A stretch of DNA of 64,000 nucleotides from Streptomyces sp. NBC_00358 (GTDB lineage: Bacteria > Actinomycetota > Actinomycetes > Streptomycetales > Streptomycetaceae). A model generated the notes under the pieces. The model made no database searches, had not been told where the DNA came from, and worked only from the letters and a program-made list of their open reading frames with translations. Positions 37,710-45,875 of the stretch are shown piece after piece; the first letter of the stretch is position 1; each line of letters opens with the position of its first letter. Both the position numbers and the translations under genes were made by a program. The stretch is taken from contig NZ_CP107976.1 of NCBI RefSeq assembly GCF_036099295.1, forward strand, positions 4,030,001-4,094,000, given 5' to 3'.

Positions 37710-38765
37710 CTAGAGGCCGGCGTTCACCGTCACCGGCTCGTTGACCAGGGTGACCCCGAAGGCGTCGTGGACACCGGCGACGACTTCCCGGGCCAGTGCG
37801 AGAAGGTCCTCCGTGGTGGCCCCGCCCCGGTTGGTCAGGGCCAGCGTGTGCTTGGTGGAGATGCGGGCGGGCCCGGTTCCGTAGCCCTTGGTGAAGCCGG
37901 ACTTGTCGATCAGCCAGGCCGCGGAGGTCTTGGTGTGGCCCTCGCCGGCCGGGTACGCCGGAGGCGCGGCGTCGGCGCCGAGCCGCTCCTTCACGCGCGC
38001 GTGGAACGCGGCGAACGCCTCGTCCGTGAGGATCGGGTTGGTGAAGAACGACCCGGCGGACCAGGTGTCGTGGTCCTCGGGGTCGAGCACCATGCCTTTG
38101 CCCGCACGCAGCTTCAGGACGGTCTCGCGGGCGGCGCCCAGGGGAACCCGGTCGCCGGGCTCCACACCGAGCGTGCGGGCCGTCTCGGCGTACTTGACCG
38201 GCGCCGACAGCCCCTGCGCGTCCTCCAGCTCGAAGCGCACCCGCAGCACCACATGGCGCTCGGGGTCGGCCTTGAAGCGGCTGTGGCGGTACGAGAAGGA
38301 ACAGTCGGCGTTGGTCAGCGTGACCGTCTCGCGCGTCTTCCGGTCGTAGGCGATCACCTCGGTGATCGTCGACGACACCTCCTGGCCGTACGCGCCCACG
38401 TTCTGGATCGGGGTCGCGCCCGCGGACCCGGGGATGCCGGCGAGGCACTCGATCCCGGCGAGCCCGGCCTCGACGGTGCGGGCGACCGCGTCGGTCCACA
38501 CCTCGCCCGCGGCCAGCTCCAGCCTCGTACCGTCGAGCGAGAAGCCCTTCGTGGCGATGCGCAGGGCTGTCCCGGCGAAGCCCTTGTCGCCGATGACCAG
38601 GTTCGATCCACCGCCGATGAGCAGCAGCGGCGTACCGGCGTCGTCGGCCTCGCGCACGGCGGCGATCACCTCGGCGTCGGTCGTGGCGGTGATCAGCCGG
38701 GCGGCCGGGCCACCGAGCCGGAAGGTGGTCAGCGGGGCGAGCGGGGCATCGTGGAGTTCCTGCAC
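37710..38765 (-). CDS. murB: UDP-N-acetylmuramate dehydrogenase
   Basis: This 351-residue flavoenzyme reduces UDP-GlcNAc-enolpyruvate to UDP-MurNAc in peptidoglycan synthesis. The FAD domain shows LLLIGGGSNLVIGDKGF and ECLAGIPGSAGATPIQNVGAYGQE split over residues 105-130. The catalytic serine region is WSAGSFFTNPIL, and SAAWLIDKSGFTKGYG follows near the end. The start at GTG 38765 (QELHDAPLAPLTTFRLGGPA) matches family length; further upstream codons look non-coding. Confidence 0.95.
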   Translation of the reverse strand: MQELHDAPLAPLTTFRLGGPAARLITATTDAEVIAAVREADDAGTPLLLIGGGSNLVIGDKGFAGTALRIATKGFSLDGTRLELAAGEVWTDAVARTVEAGLAGIECLAGIPGSAGATPIQNVGAYGQEVSSTITEVIAYDRKTRETVTLTNADCSFSYRHSRFKADPERHVVLRVRFELEDAQGLSAPVKYAETARTLGVEPGDRVPLGAARETVLKLRAGKGMVLDPEDHDTWSAGSFFTNPILTDEAFAAFHARVKERLGADAAPPAYPAGEGHTKTSAAWLIDKSGFTKGYGTGPARISTKHTLALTNRGGATTEDLLALAREVVAGVHDAFGVTLVNEPVTVNAGL

Positions 38766-38823
38766 GGGCCCAAGACTACGAGAAGGGGCGGGGACGCCCG
38801 TCCACCGGTGCGCCGCGGACACG

Positions 38824-38855
38824 GGAACGGCCCCGCCGACGGGCGGGGCCGTTCC
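38824..38855 (-). terminator. Terminator after the MFS gene
   Basis: A perfect 14-bp stem (38824-38837 with 38842-38855), loop GACG, lies 84 bases past the stop of the MFS gene. Confidence 0.8.
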
Positions 38856-38938
38856 TGTCCGGGGGACCGGACCGAGGCGTCTTTCCTGAGGGTTCGACCG
38901 GGAGATCGGGAGAGCGGCCTTCTCTCTCGCTCCCCGTG

Positions 38939-40633
38939 TCAGCGGGAGGCGGTTTCGAGGGAGGCGCTCTCGGGAGAGGCGGCCACGGGCCGGCCGGCCC
39001 GAGGAGAGCCGCCTTCGGGCGAGCCGCCGTCGAACGGGTCCGACTCGGGCGAGTCGCCTTCGAGGGCGTGCGCCGGGGTCTCCCCCGGCTCGGTGCGCGC
39101 CGCCCGCCGGGCGGTCGGGATGACCAGGGCCGCGACACCCGCGAGGGCGACGACCGAGGCACCGACCACGAGTGCGGGCCGCAGTCCGTCGATGAAGGTC
39201 TGGGCGGTCGCGTATCCGCCCTGGGCCGAGAAGATCGAGGACATCACCGCGATGCCGAGCGCCCCGCCCACCTCGCGCAGCGCGTTGTTGGCACCGGAGG
39301 CGATGCCCTGCTCCTGCGGCCGGACGCTGGACATGACCAGGTTGGAGGCCGGGGCGAAGTAGAGGGACATCCCGATACCGCTGATGATCAGCGCGGGCAG
39401 CTGGGAGGCGTACGAGGCGTCGGCGGCGACCACGGAGGCGTAGTACGCGAGCCCGGCGGCCTGCAGGAAGAGCCCGGTGGCCACGACGGGGCGTCCGCCG
39501 ACGCGGTCCGACAGGTAGCCCGCGATGGGCGCGACGAGCATCGGCATACCGGTCCAGGGGAGCATCCGCAGCCCCGCCTCGGTCGGCGAGTAGCCGAGCA
39601 CGCCCTGCATGTACTGGCTGAGCAGGAAGATCGAGCCGAACATCCCGAGGAACATCAGCAGGCTGGCCGCGTTGATCCCGGCGAAGGCGCGGGAGCGGAA
39701 GAGCCGCATGGGGAGCATCGGGTTCTTGGCCCGGGTGCCGTGGATGACGAAGCCGGCGAGCAGGGCCGCGCCGGCGAACAGGCCGGTCAGGACGAACGGG
39801 CTGGTCCAGCCGTCGGCGGGCCCGCGGACCAGACCGTAGACGATTCCGAAGAGGCCGCCGCTGGCGAGCAGCGTCCCCGGGAAGTCGAGGCGTGCGCCGG
39901 CGCCGAACGACTCGGACAGCCGCAGCCGGGCGAGCGGGAGCACGGCGAGACCCAGCGGCACGTTCAGCCAGAAGATCCAGTGCCAGGAGACGTGTTCGGT
40001 GAGGCTGCCGCCGATGAGGGGCCCGGAAGCGACCGCGAGTCCGTTGACGGCGCCCCAGATCCCGTACGCCATCCCGCGCTTGGCGACGGGGACCGCGGCG
40101 GTCAGCAGAGTCAGGGTCAGCGGCATCATGATCGCCGCACCGACGCCCTGGACCGCGCGGGCGGCGATCAGCGAGTCGATACCCGGCGCCATGGCCGCGG
40201 CGGCGGAGGCACCCGTGAAGACGCTCAGACCGACGAGGAAGAGCCGACGGCGGCCGAACCGGTCACCGAGCGCCGCGCCGAACATCAGCAGGACGGCGAA
40301 GGTGAGCGTGTAGGCGCTCACGGTCCATTCCAGGTCGCCCAGCGCTCCCCCGAGGTCCTTGCGGATGGAGGGCAGGGCGGTGGTGACGACGAGGTTGTCG
40401 AGGGCCGCCATGAATCCGGCGACGCTGGTGATGACGAGGGCCCATCCGGCTCCACCGCGCCGCTTGTCCGGCGCCCCGGCCGACTTCGCGGTCGACACCC
40501 CGGCCGGGTCGACCGGTCCCACCAGTTCCACCGGCGCCTCCTGTGCCACCGGTCGGTCCTGCTCTGCCGGTCCGTTCTGCTGTGTCCGTGCCGTCCGCTG
40601 TGTCATCGCTCCCCCAGAGGATGATGTGGTCAT
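38939..40633 (-). CDS. MFS drug-efflux transporter, DHA2 (EmrB/QacA) type
   Basis: This protein of about 560 residues has 14 predicted membrane segments. Family motifs are SVAGFMAALDNLVVTTALPS (segment 1, with the D1 motif Asp), GDRFGRRRLFLVGL (motif A), ARAVQGVGAAIMMPLTLTLL (motif B) and VNVPLG (WIFWLNVPLGLAVL). A charged, probably disordered tail follows the last segment. It is an H+-coupled antiporter, likely for drugs. The TetR gene is directly upstream on the same strand and a palindrome sits just before the first ATG. ATG 40606, with GGGAG upstream, is an alternative start. Confidence 0.9.
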   Translation of the reverse strand: MTTSSSGGAMTQRTARTQQNGPAEQDRPVAQEAPVELVGPVDPAGVSTAKSAGAPDKRRGGAGWALVITSVAGFMAALDNLVVTTALPSIRKDLGGALGDLEWTVSAYTLTFAVLLMFGAALGDRFGRRRLFLVGLSVFTGASAAAAMAPGIDSLIAARAVQGVGAAIMMPLTLTLLTAAVPVAKRGMAYGIWGAVNGLAVASGPLIGGSLTEHVSWHWIFWLNVPLGLAVLPLARLRLSESFGAGARLDFPGTLLASGGLFGIVYGLVRGPADGWTSPFVLTGLFAGAALLAGFVIHGTRAKNPMLPMRLFRSRAFAGINAASLLMFLGMFGSIFLLSQYMQGVLGYSPTEAGLRMLPWTGMPMLVAPIAGYLSDRVGGRPVVATGLFLQAAGLAYYASVVAADASYASQLPALIISGIGMSLYFAPASNLVMSSVRPQEQGIASGANNALREVGGALGIAVMSSIFSAQGGYATAQTFIDGLRPALVVGASVVALAGVAALVIPTARRAARTEPGETPAHALEGDSPESDPFDGGSPEGGSPRAGRPVAASPESASLETASR

Positions 40634-40635
40634 TG

Positions 40636-40655
40636 GTTAGTTATTAATGACTAAC
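40636..40655. promoter_or_regulatory. Operator before the MFS gene
   Basis: GTTAGT and ACTAAC flank an eight-base AT-rich centre at 40636-40655, ending three bases before the first MFS start codon. The half-site matches the larger palindrome upstream of the TetR gene. Confidence 0.75.
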
Positions 40656-40699
40656 TTTCGCGGGCAGGGAAAGGCACGGAACTCCGCCCTCCCGCCGCC

Positions 40700-41269
40700 C
40701 TACTTCTCCAGCCGGCCCGTGACCCGCGCCGACGGATAGAGCCCTTCCCAGACCCGGTGCTCGGGCGGGAACCCCATCGACACCAGGCAGTTGATGAGCA
40801 TGCCGTACGCCATGAAGGTCGCCGTGTCGTCGACCTGCGCGCCGAGCGGCACGTGCACCGTGTCCCAGAGCCGCATCCAGCCGGCCCGCACCGCTTCGCC
40901 GAGCTCGTGGTCGCCCGCCTCCTCGGCCGCAGCCACCGCGACGTACATCTGCATCTGCATGAGCAGCCGCTCCGGGTGCTCCGCGATGACCTTCACGTAG
41001 GCGTTCGCCATGGAGTGCAGGGCCTCCTCGCCCTCCAGTCCGTCGGAGGCGTCCTCCATCGTGCGCCGCGCGAGCTCCATGCAGTGCTCGGCGGCCGCCA
41101 GGAAGATCGCCTTCTTGCCCGGGAAGAGCCGGAAGAGGTACGGCTGCGAGACACCCACACGCTTGGCGATCGCCTCGGTGGACGTGCCGTAGTAGCCGCC
41201 CCGGGCGAACTCGCTCATCGCCGCGCGGATGACGCTCTCGCGCCGCTCCTCTGCGCTCATCCTGACCAT
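40700..41269 (-). CDS. TetR-family repressor of the MFS transporter
   Basis: This 189-residue protein has a TetR DNA-binding domain (RRESVIRAAMSEFARGGYYG, TSTEAIAKRVGVSQPYLFRL, FPGKKAIFLAAAEHC) and an all-helical C-terminal half with a Met-rich segment (ERLLMQMQMYVAVAAAEEAG). Matching palindromes before itself and before the MFS gene indicate autoregulation and control of efflux. Confidence 0.92.
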   Translation of the reverse strand: MVRMSAEERRESVIRAAMSEFARGGYYGTSTEAIAKRVGVSQPYLFRLFPGKKAIFLAAAEHCMELARRTMEDASDGLEGEEALHSMANAYVKVIAEHPERLLMQMQMYVAVAAAEEAGDHELGEAVRAGWMRLWDTVHVPLGAQVDDTATFMAYGMLINCLVSMGFPPEHRVWEGLYPSARVTGRLEK

Positions 41270-41271
41270 GC

Positions 41272-41303
41272 GACTAAGTTAGTGCTCAATCACTAACTAA
41301 GTC
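41272..41303. promoter_or_regulatory. Operator of the TetR/MFS locus
   Basis: Two 13-base arms (41272-41284 and 41291-41303) match with one mismatch around a six-base centre, directly before the TetR start at 41269. The core TTAGTG...CACTAA shares half-sites with 40636-40655. Confidence 0.8.
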
Positions 41304-41333
41304 AAGGAGTGCAGAACGTCGGCCGCCGGAGAC

Positions 41334-41372
41334 GGGTAAGGGGCGTCCGCAATGGGCGGACGCCCCTTACCC
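41334..41372 (-). terminator. Terminator after the MaoC dehydratase genes
   Basis: A perfect 17-bp stem (41334-41350 with 41356-41372) with a five-base loop lies 43 bases past the stop of the MaoC gene. Confidence 0.85.
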
Positions 41373-41414
41373 GAGCCCTCGAAGCAGGCCTCGACCGGTG
41401 CTGCGAACGGCCGC

Positions 41415-41843
41415 TCAGGCCAGCCGTACGACCGCCCGCGACATCCCCAGCACCTTCTGTCCGGCGCTGGTGGCCGTGAGGTCGACGCGGACGGTGTTGT
41501 CGTCGAGCTTGGCCGCGACCTTGCCGCTGACCTCGATCGTGGCGCCCTTGTCGTCGTTCGGGACGACGACGGGCTTGGTGAAGCGGACGCTGTACTCGAC
41601 GACGGAGCCCGGGTCGCCCGCCCAGTCGGTCACCACGCGGATCGCCTCGGCCATGGTGAACATTCCGTGCGCGATGACGTCGGGAAGGCCCACCTCGACC
41701 GCGAACTTCTCGTTCCAGTGGATCGGGTTGAAGTCCCCGGAGGCCCCCGCGTACTGCACGAGCGTGGCACGCGTCACGGAGAACGTCTGCGCCGGCAGCT
41801 CGGTGCCGACCTCGACGTCCGCGTAAGAGATCTTCGCCGCCAT
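41415..41843 (-). CDS. MaoC-fold (R)-specific hydratase/dehydratase, HadB-like
   Basis: This 142-residue hot-dog protein contains the hydratase motif YAGASGDFNPIHWNEKFAVE (catalytic Asp and His) and GLPDVIAHGMFTMAEAIRVV. It is the catalytic partner of a heterodimer with the protein encoded one base upstream. Such pairs act on 3-hydroxyacyl thioesters; in mycobacteria HadAB serves fatty-acid elongation. The role in Streptomyces is less clear. Confidence 0.88.
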   Translation of the reverse strand: MAAKISYADVEVGTELPAQTFSVTRATLVQYAGASGDFNPIHWNEKFAVEVGLPDVIAHGMFTMAEAIRVVTDWAGDPGSVVEYSVRFTKPVVVPNDDKGATIEVSGKVAAKLDDNTVRVDLTATSAGQKVLGMSRAVVRLA

Positions 41844-41844
41844 G

Positions 41845-42297
41845 TCAGGCCACCTCCGCCGCGCGGGACACGAGCTTCGTGACGGCCGTCACGACGTGCT
41901 CACCCGCCTCGTCGTGGACCTCGCCACGGATGTCCAGGATGTCGTTGCCCGCCAGGGACTTGATCGACTCGATGGTCGAGGTGACCGTGAGCCGGTCGCC
42001 CGCGCGTACCGGGCGCGTGTAGGCGAACTTCTGGTCGCCGTGCACGACCCGGCTGTAGTCGAGGCCCAGTTGCGGGTCCTGGACGACCTGGCCGGCGGCC
42101 TTGAACGTGATGGCGAACACAAAGGTGGGCGGGGCGATCACGTCGGGGTGACCGAGAGCACGTGCGGCCTCGGGGTCCGTGTACGCAGGGTTGCTGTCCC
42201 CCACGGCCTCCGCGAACTCGCGGATCTTCTCCCGGCCGACCTCATAGGGGTCGGTGGGCGGGTAGGACCGCCCTACGAAGGACTGGTCGAGCGCCAT
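41845..42297 (-). CDS. MaoC-like N-terminal domain protein, HadA/HadC-like
   Basis: This 150-residue protein (ALDQSFVGRSYPPTDPYEVG, REKIREFAEAVGDSNPAYTD, DVIAPPTFVFAITFKAAGQV, LDYSRVVHGDQKFAYTRPVR) has the hot-dog fold of the substrate-binding subunit of HadAB-type dehydratases. It lacks the D...H pair seen in its neighbour. The ATG at 42297 has AGGAGGTG upstream. One base separates its stop from the next start, so the two are surely coupled. Confidence 0.87.
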   Translation of the reverse strand: MALDQSFVGRSYPPTDPYEVGREKIREFAEAVGDSNPAYTDPEAARALGHPDVIAPPTFVFAITFKAAGQVVQDPQLGLDYSRVVHGDQKFAYTRPVRAGDRLTVTSTIESIKSLAGNDILDIRGEVHDEAGEHVVTAVTKLVSRAAEVA

Positions 42298-42438
42298 GGG
42301 CTCGGCACCTCCTGGTTGTCGTCGCACTGGTTGTCACAGCTGGAGCGACCTTCTTAGCCGGACGGCCTATCTTCGCTCTACGTCACGGGGTCCACGCATG
42401 ACGCCTGGCCCGCGCCGGACATCGGTTCCACAACGACG

Positions 42439-42470
42439 CGAGGCCGCCCCCCGTGAAGGGGACGGCCTCG
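42439..42470 (-). terminator. Terminator after rpmG
   Basis: An 8-bp outer stem (42439-42446 with 42463-42470) is extended inwards by a run of C:G pairs past a bulged A. It lies 19 bases past the rpmG stop. Confidence 0.7.
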
Positions 42471-42489
42471 TGTACGAGCCTGAAAACTA

Positions 42490-42654
42490 CTATCGCGTTT
42501 CGCGGTGCGCGGTGTGCGCGTTGCAACGCGGGCAGTGCTTCTTCATCTCCAGTCGGTCCGGGTCGTTACGCCGGTTCTTCTTGGTGATGTAGTTCCGCTC
42601 CTTGCACTCCACGCAGGCCAGCGTGATCTTGGGGCGGACGTCGGTGGCAGCCAC
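42490..42654 (-). CDS. rpmG: 50S ribosomal protein L33 (zinc-binding form)
   Basis: This 54-residue protein, too short for most length cut-offs, starts at GTG 42654 (AATDVRPKITLACVECKERN) and continues YITKKNRRNDPDRLEMKKHC, then PRCNAHTAHRETR. CVEC and CPRC form a zinc ribbon, so this is the zinc-containing (C+) L33. AAGGAG lies eight bases before the start. It follows tRNA-Met and tRNA-Thr on the same strand. Confidence 0.95.
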   Translation of the reverse strand: MAATDVRPKITLACVECKERNYITKKNRRNDPDRLEMKKHCPRCNAHTAHRETR

Positions 42655-42741
42655 AGGAGTGCTCCTTGACGAACGGATGGGACATTAACGCATAGAAGAG
42701 TAGCCGATCGAAGGACCGACCCCGCAATCGGCTACTGTCAG

Positions 42742-42814
42742 TAGCGGTGACCGGACTTGAACCGGTGACACAGCGATTATGAGCCGCTTGCTCTACCGAC
42801 TGAGCTACACCGCT
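42742..42814 (-). tRNA. tRNA-Met (anticodon CAT)
   Basis: The 73-base cloverleaf has acceptor arms AGCGGTG and CACCGCT, anticodon CAT and T loop GGTTCAAGTCC. The first base pair is A:T, so the C1:A72 mismatch of initiators is absent; this is the elongator type. It lies 45 bases from tRNA-Thr. Confidence 0.93.
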
Positions 42815-42859
42815 GAGATGCGATCGGCCCCGTCTTGCGACGGGAACCTCTCACACCAG

Positions 42860-42932
42860 AGCCCCAATACGGAATCGAACCGTAGACCTTCTCCTTACCA
42901 TGGAGACGCTCTACCGACTGAGCTATTGGGGC
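42860..42932 (-). tRNA. tRNA-Thr (anticodon GGT)
   Basis: The 73-base cloverleaf has acceptor arms GCCCCAA and TTGGGGC, anticodon GGT in a standard loop and T loop GGTTCGATTCC. It heads the tRNA-Thr/tRNA-Met/rpmG transcription unit. Confidence 0.93.
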
Positions 42933-42943
42933 GAGCGATGAAG

Positions 42944-42973
42944 ACATTACACGGTCCGCCACCGATCGCCCAA
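42944..42973 (-). promoter_or_regulatory. Likely promoter of tRNA-Thr/tRNA-Met/rpmG
   Basis: TTGGGC (42968-42973 on the complement) and TAATGT (42944-42949) are 18 bases apart, with the start expected just before the tRNA-Thr 5' end. The rest of the 356-bp gap up to 43288 contains no gene I can support. Confidence 0.55.
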
Positions 42974-43288
42974 ATCCGTTTCGCGGCACCCGCCCCGGCC
43001 TGACCCCAGGCCTTTCCCCGGGCGTTCCCAGGCCCCTCACAGGCCCCTCGGACCTCCTGGATCACACGGGGTGACGGGCCGCGGCCGGCCGACCGCGGGC
43101 GAGTCGGCGGCCGTGTCTGTGAGTGGCCGACGGCCCCCGCCCGCCCGCGGACCACACCGGTACGACTATTGCGCTCCTCCCCGACGTCGACGGGTCGCCG
43201 CCCTAGGCTCGACCCACGCTGCGTGATCTTGTGTCCCCACGCTCCGCAGTCGTCCCTCCCGCAGCCGCCCCCGAGCCCCAGGAGCGCG

Positions 43289-44539
43289 ATGCCCGACAGT
43301 CAGCAGCAGCCGCCCCACTCCTCGTCGGGACGGACCGACACGGCCGCTCTCCTGCTGTGCGGGGCGCGGCTCACCGACGGCCGGACCGTGGACGTACGAC
43401 TGGGCGGCGGGCGGATCGAAGCGGTCGGTACCGCCGGAAGCCTGGCGGCGGGTGCCTCGGGGGTTCTCGCCGCCAGGGTGGACCTCGACGGTTACCTGCT
43501 GTTGCCGGCCCCCGCCGAGGCCCACGCGCACTGCGACACGGCCCTGACCGCCGACGGCGACGGCCCGCTCACCTACGACGACCAGGAGATCCAGCGCCGG
43601 GCCACCGAGGCGGCTCTGCTGCAACTCGGGCACGGCGCCACGGCGTTGCGGTCCCATGTGCGCGTCGGCGACGTGCAGGGGCTGGACGCGCTGGCCGCGG
43701 TGCTCCAGGTCCGCCGGTCGTTGCGGGGGCTCGCCGAACTGACGACGGTGGCCATGCCACGGGTACTGACCGGGGCGGCCGGCGTCGACGGGCTCGCGAT
43801 GCTGCGGGACGCCCTGAAGATGGGCGCTTCCGTGGTGGGCGGCTGCCCGGACGCCGACCCCGATCCGACGGGATACGTGGAGGCGGTCCTGGAGATCGCC
43901 TCCGAGCACGGCTGTCCGGTCGACCTGCACACGGACGCCTCCGATCCAGCCCGGCTCGCCCGGCTCGCCGCGGTGGCGGGCGGGCTGCGGCCCGGGGTGA
44001 CGCTCGGCCCGTGTGGTGGGCTCGGCCGGCTGCCCACCGAGGTGGCCTCCCGCGCCGCGGACCAACTCGCCGCGGCCGGAGTGACGGTGGTGTGTCTGCC
44101 GCAGGGTGGCTGCGGCTCGGCCGACCGGCGCGGCACCGCCCCCGTACGGCTGCTGCGGGCGGCCGGCGTACGGGTGGTGGCGGGCAGTGGTGCCCTGCGC
44201 GACGTGTCCAACCCGGTGGGGCGCGGGGACCCGCTGGAGGCCGCCTACTTGCTGGCCTCACGATGGGGCCTGCGTCCCGAGGACGCGTACGACATGGTGA
44301 GTTGTGGCGCCCGAGCGGCTCTGGGGCTGCCCGAGGTACGCGTGGAGGCGGGATTCCCGGCCGAGTTGCTCGCTGTCCGAGGAGACCGGCTCGCGGGGGC
44401 GCTGTCCCTCGCGTACAGCCGGATCGTGGTCCACCGCGGGCGGGTGGTCGCACGGACCAGCGCGGTGCGTGAGTACTGCAACTCGGCGGCCGAGTCCGGG
44501 CTGGAACTGCCTCGGCAGGGACGGGGAGAGCTGTCGTAA
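43289..44539 (+). CDS. Amidohydrolase of the cytosine-deaminase group, catalytic residues largely lost
   Basis: This 416-residue protein aligns along its length with CodA-type deaminases: LLLCGARLTDGRTVDVRLGG, PAEAHAHCDTALT (HxH metal site kept), RSHVRVGDVQGLDALAAVLQ and VDLHTDASDPARLARLAAVA. Compared with E. coli CodA as I recall it, HCDE is HTDA (catalytic Glu lost), the SH segment is GPCGG (His lost) and GHDDVFDPW is GSGALRDVS (both Asp lost). It therefore looks like a pseudoenzyme or an enzyme with other chemistry. AGGAG lies just before ATG 43289. The ancestry is clear, the function is not. Confidence 0.75.
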   Translation: MPDSQQQPPHSSSGRTDTAALLLCGARLTDGRTVDVRLGGGRIEAVGTAGSLAAGASGVLAARVDLDGYLLLPAPAEAHAHCDTALTADGDGPLTYDDQEIQRRATEAALLQLGHGATALRSHVRVGDVQGLDALAAVLQVRRSLRGLAELTTVAMPRVLTGAAGVDGLAMLRDALKMGASVVGGCPDADPDPTGYVEAVLEIASEHGCPVDLHTDASDPARLARLAAVAGGLRPGVTLGPCGGLGRLPTEVASRAADQLAAAGVTVVCLPQGGCGSADRRGTAPVRLLRAAGVRVVAGSGALRDVSNPVGRGDPLEAAYLLASRWGLRPEDAYDMVSCGARAALGLPEVRVEAGFPAELLAVRGDRLAGALSLAYSRIVVHRGRVVARTSAVREYCNSAAESGLELPRQGRGELS

Positions 44540-44551
44540 GGACTCCGGGCG

Positions 44552-44593
44552 CGACGGTGCTTCACGGCTCCACGCGCGCGTGGAGCACCGTCG
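44552..44593. terminator. Nested hairpins between convergent genes
   Basis: A perfect 20-bp palindrome (44567-44586) overlaps a second pair of 10-base arms (44552-44561 with 44584-44593), 12 bases after the amidohydrolase stop. It can terminate at least that gene. The rest of the 304-bp gap to 44843 holds no gene; the minus strand contains a short frame that resembles the end of a beta-propeller lactonase. Confidence 0.6.
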
Positions 44594-44843
44594 TACGGGC
44601 TCCACGCACCTCCGACGAGCGCGAGCTTGCCGTGGGCGTCCGTGCGGTACCCGGTCACGGTCGAGTTGCCGGTGTTCCCGCCGGTCGCACCGCCGATTCC
44701 GGCCCCGACCCCGGCCCGGCCCCGGGAGGGGAGCCTGCCTTGGTCGGACAGGACGGCCTCCCCCGGGGGCCCGGAGGGTTCCGCACGGGCCTGGAAGGGT
44801 TCCGCAGCGGCCTGGAAGGCTTCCCCGAGGGTTTGGCGGCTCT

Positions 44844-45875
44844 CTAGAACCCGACGCCGCCCAGGAGGCCACCGCCCAGCGGGCTGCCGCCGGGAACCTT
44901 GCCTGCCGGGATCTCGGTGGCTCCGGACGGCGCGCTGACGTCGCCGGCCTTCGAGAACTTCAGGACAAGAGGCAGCTTGGCCTTCTTCGGATTGTCGGCG
45001 AGGACGGCCAGGTCGACCCTGATCTGCCGGAGGTCGCCGTTCTTCAGGGTGAAGTCGACGGCGATCTTCTTGTTCGGAGCGTCCTTGAGCTCCTTCGCCG
45101 AGGGGAAGTCCGCACCCGCCGGAAGGTCGCCCCGCAGCGGACGGAGCTTGTCGAAGACACCGGTGAGCAGGCGGCGGACATTGCCCGTGGCGACGACGTG
45201 CTCGGCGCCGCCGGCGCCGTCCCTCGTCCGGAAGGTGACCTCGCGGCCGACGACATCCCGTACGGCGTCGAGAACCTTCTTCTGGGTCTTGGCGTCGAGG
45301 TCACCGGCCCCCTTCGAGGCACCGCCGACCGCCTTGCGCGAACCCTCCAGCTCCTTGGTGTCGATCTTCACCCAGTCGCCTTCGAGGACCTGCTTCATCT
45401 CCTTCGCGCTCGGGGGGAGCTCGTCGGCCGACGGCATGGGAACGCCCATCGCCTCACCGAAGGCCTTCATGTCGGCGCGGTAGTAAGTGAAGTCGCCGAT
45501 GATCCGGTACTCGGCCAGAACGCCGCCGGTCCCCGTGATCTTCATGCTCGTCCCGACGAGGTCCTTCTGGCCCGAATCCGCCAGCGGCTTCCTGGACTTG
45601 ACGGAGACGTCGACGCGCAGCCCGCTGACGACCTTCGCGAACTCCGGCGGAAGGGACTCGTCGGGACCGGCTCCGCCCGCCAGTGCGCCGATCGTGTCGG
45701 CATCGGCGTCGAGGTCCAACTGGAAGGCGAGGGACTTCTGTTCGCCGAGCCGGTCGACGGCGTGGTCCACCTTCTGGCCGGCCGTGAGGTTCTGGACCGT
45801 TCCGCAGGCGGCCGCCCCGGCCAGGAGGACAGTGGTGCAGCCGACCGCGGTGACGGTGTTGCGTATGGCGGTGAT
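44844..45875 (-). CDS. Lipoprotein, LppX/LprG-like candidate (paralogue 3), start codon not canonical
   Basis: The frame encodes a clear lipoprotein: RNTVTAVGCTTVLLAGAAAC (signal and lipobox), then GTVQNLTAGQKVDHAVDRLG and a mature region with the same order as the two paralogues near 29-30 kb (DVSVKSRKPLADS, EYRIIGDFTYYRAD, DWVKIDTKELEGS, AVDFTLKNGDLRQIRVDLAV). No ATG, GTG or TTG exists in frame between the stop at 45931 and GTG 45770, and GTG 45770 lies after the lipobox. GAGGAG at 45882-45887 is six bases before an ATC (45873-45875), which I take as the likely start. If translation began at 45770 the protein would have 308 residues and no signal. Confidence 0.7.
   Translation of the reverse strand: MTAIRNTVTAVGCTTVLLAGAAACGTVQNLTAGQKVDHAVDRLGEQKSLAFQLDLDADADTIGALAGGAGPDESLPPEFAKVVSGLRVDVSVKSRKPLADSGQKDLVGTSMKITGTGGVLAEYRIIGDFTYYRADMKAFGEAMGVPMPSADELPPSAKEMKQVLEGDWVKIDTKELEGSRKAVGGASKGAGDLDAKTQKKVLDAVRDVVGREVTFRTRDGAGGAEHVVATGNVRRLLTGVFDKLRPLRGDLPAGADFPSAKELKDAPNKKIAVDFTLKNGDLRQIRVDLAVLADNPKKAKLPLVLKFSKAGDVSAPSGATEIPAGKVPGGSPLGGGLLGGVGF

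Noticed and set aside
36256..43288. tRNA-linked integration of a mobile element near tRNA-Thr/tRNA-Met
   Set aside because: No integrase, no duplicated tRNA 3' end and no att-like repeat is visible; flanking genes are ordinary chromosomal genes.
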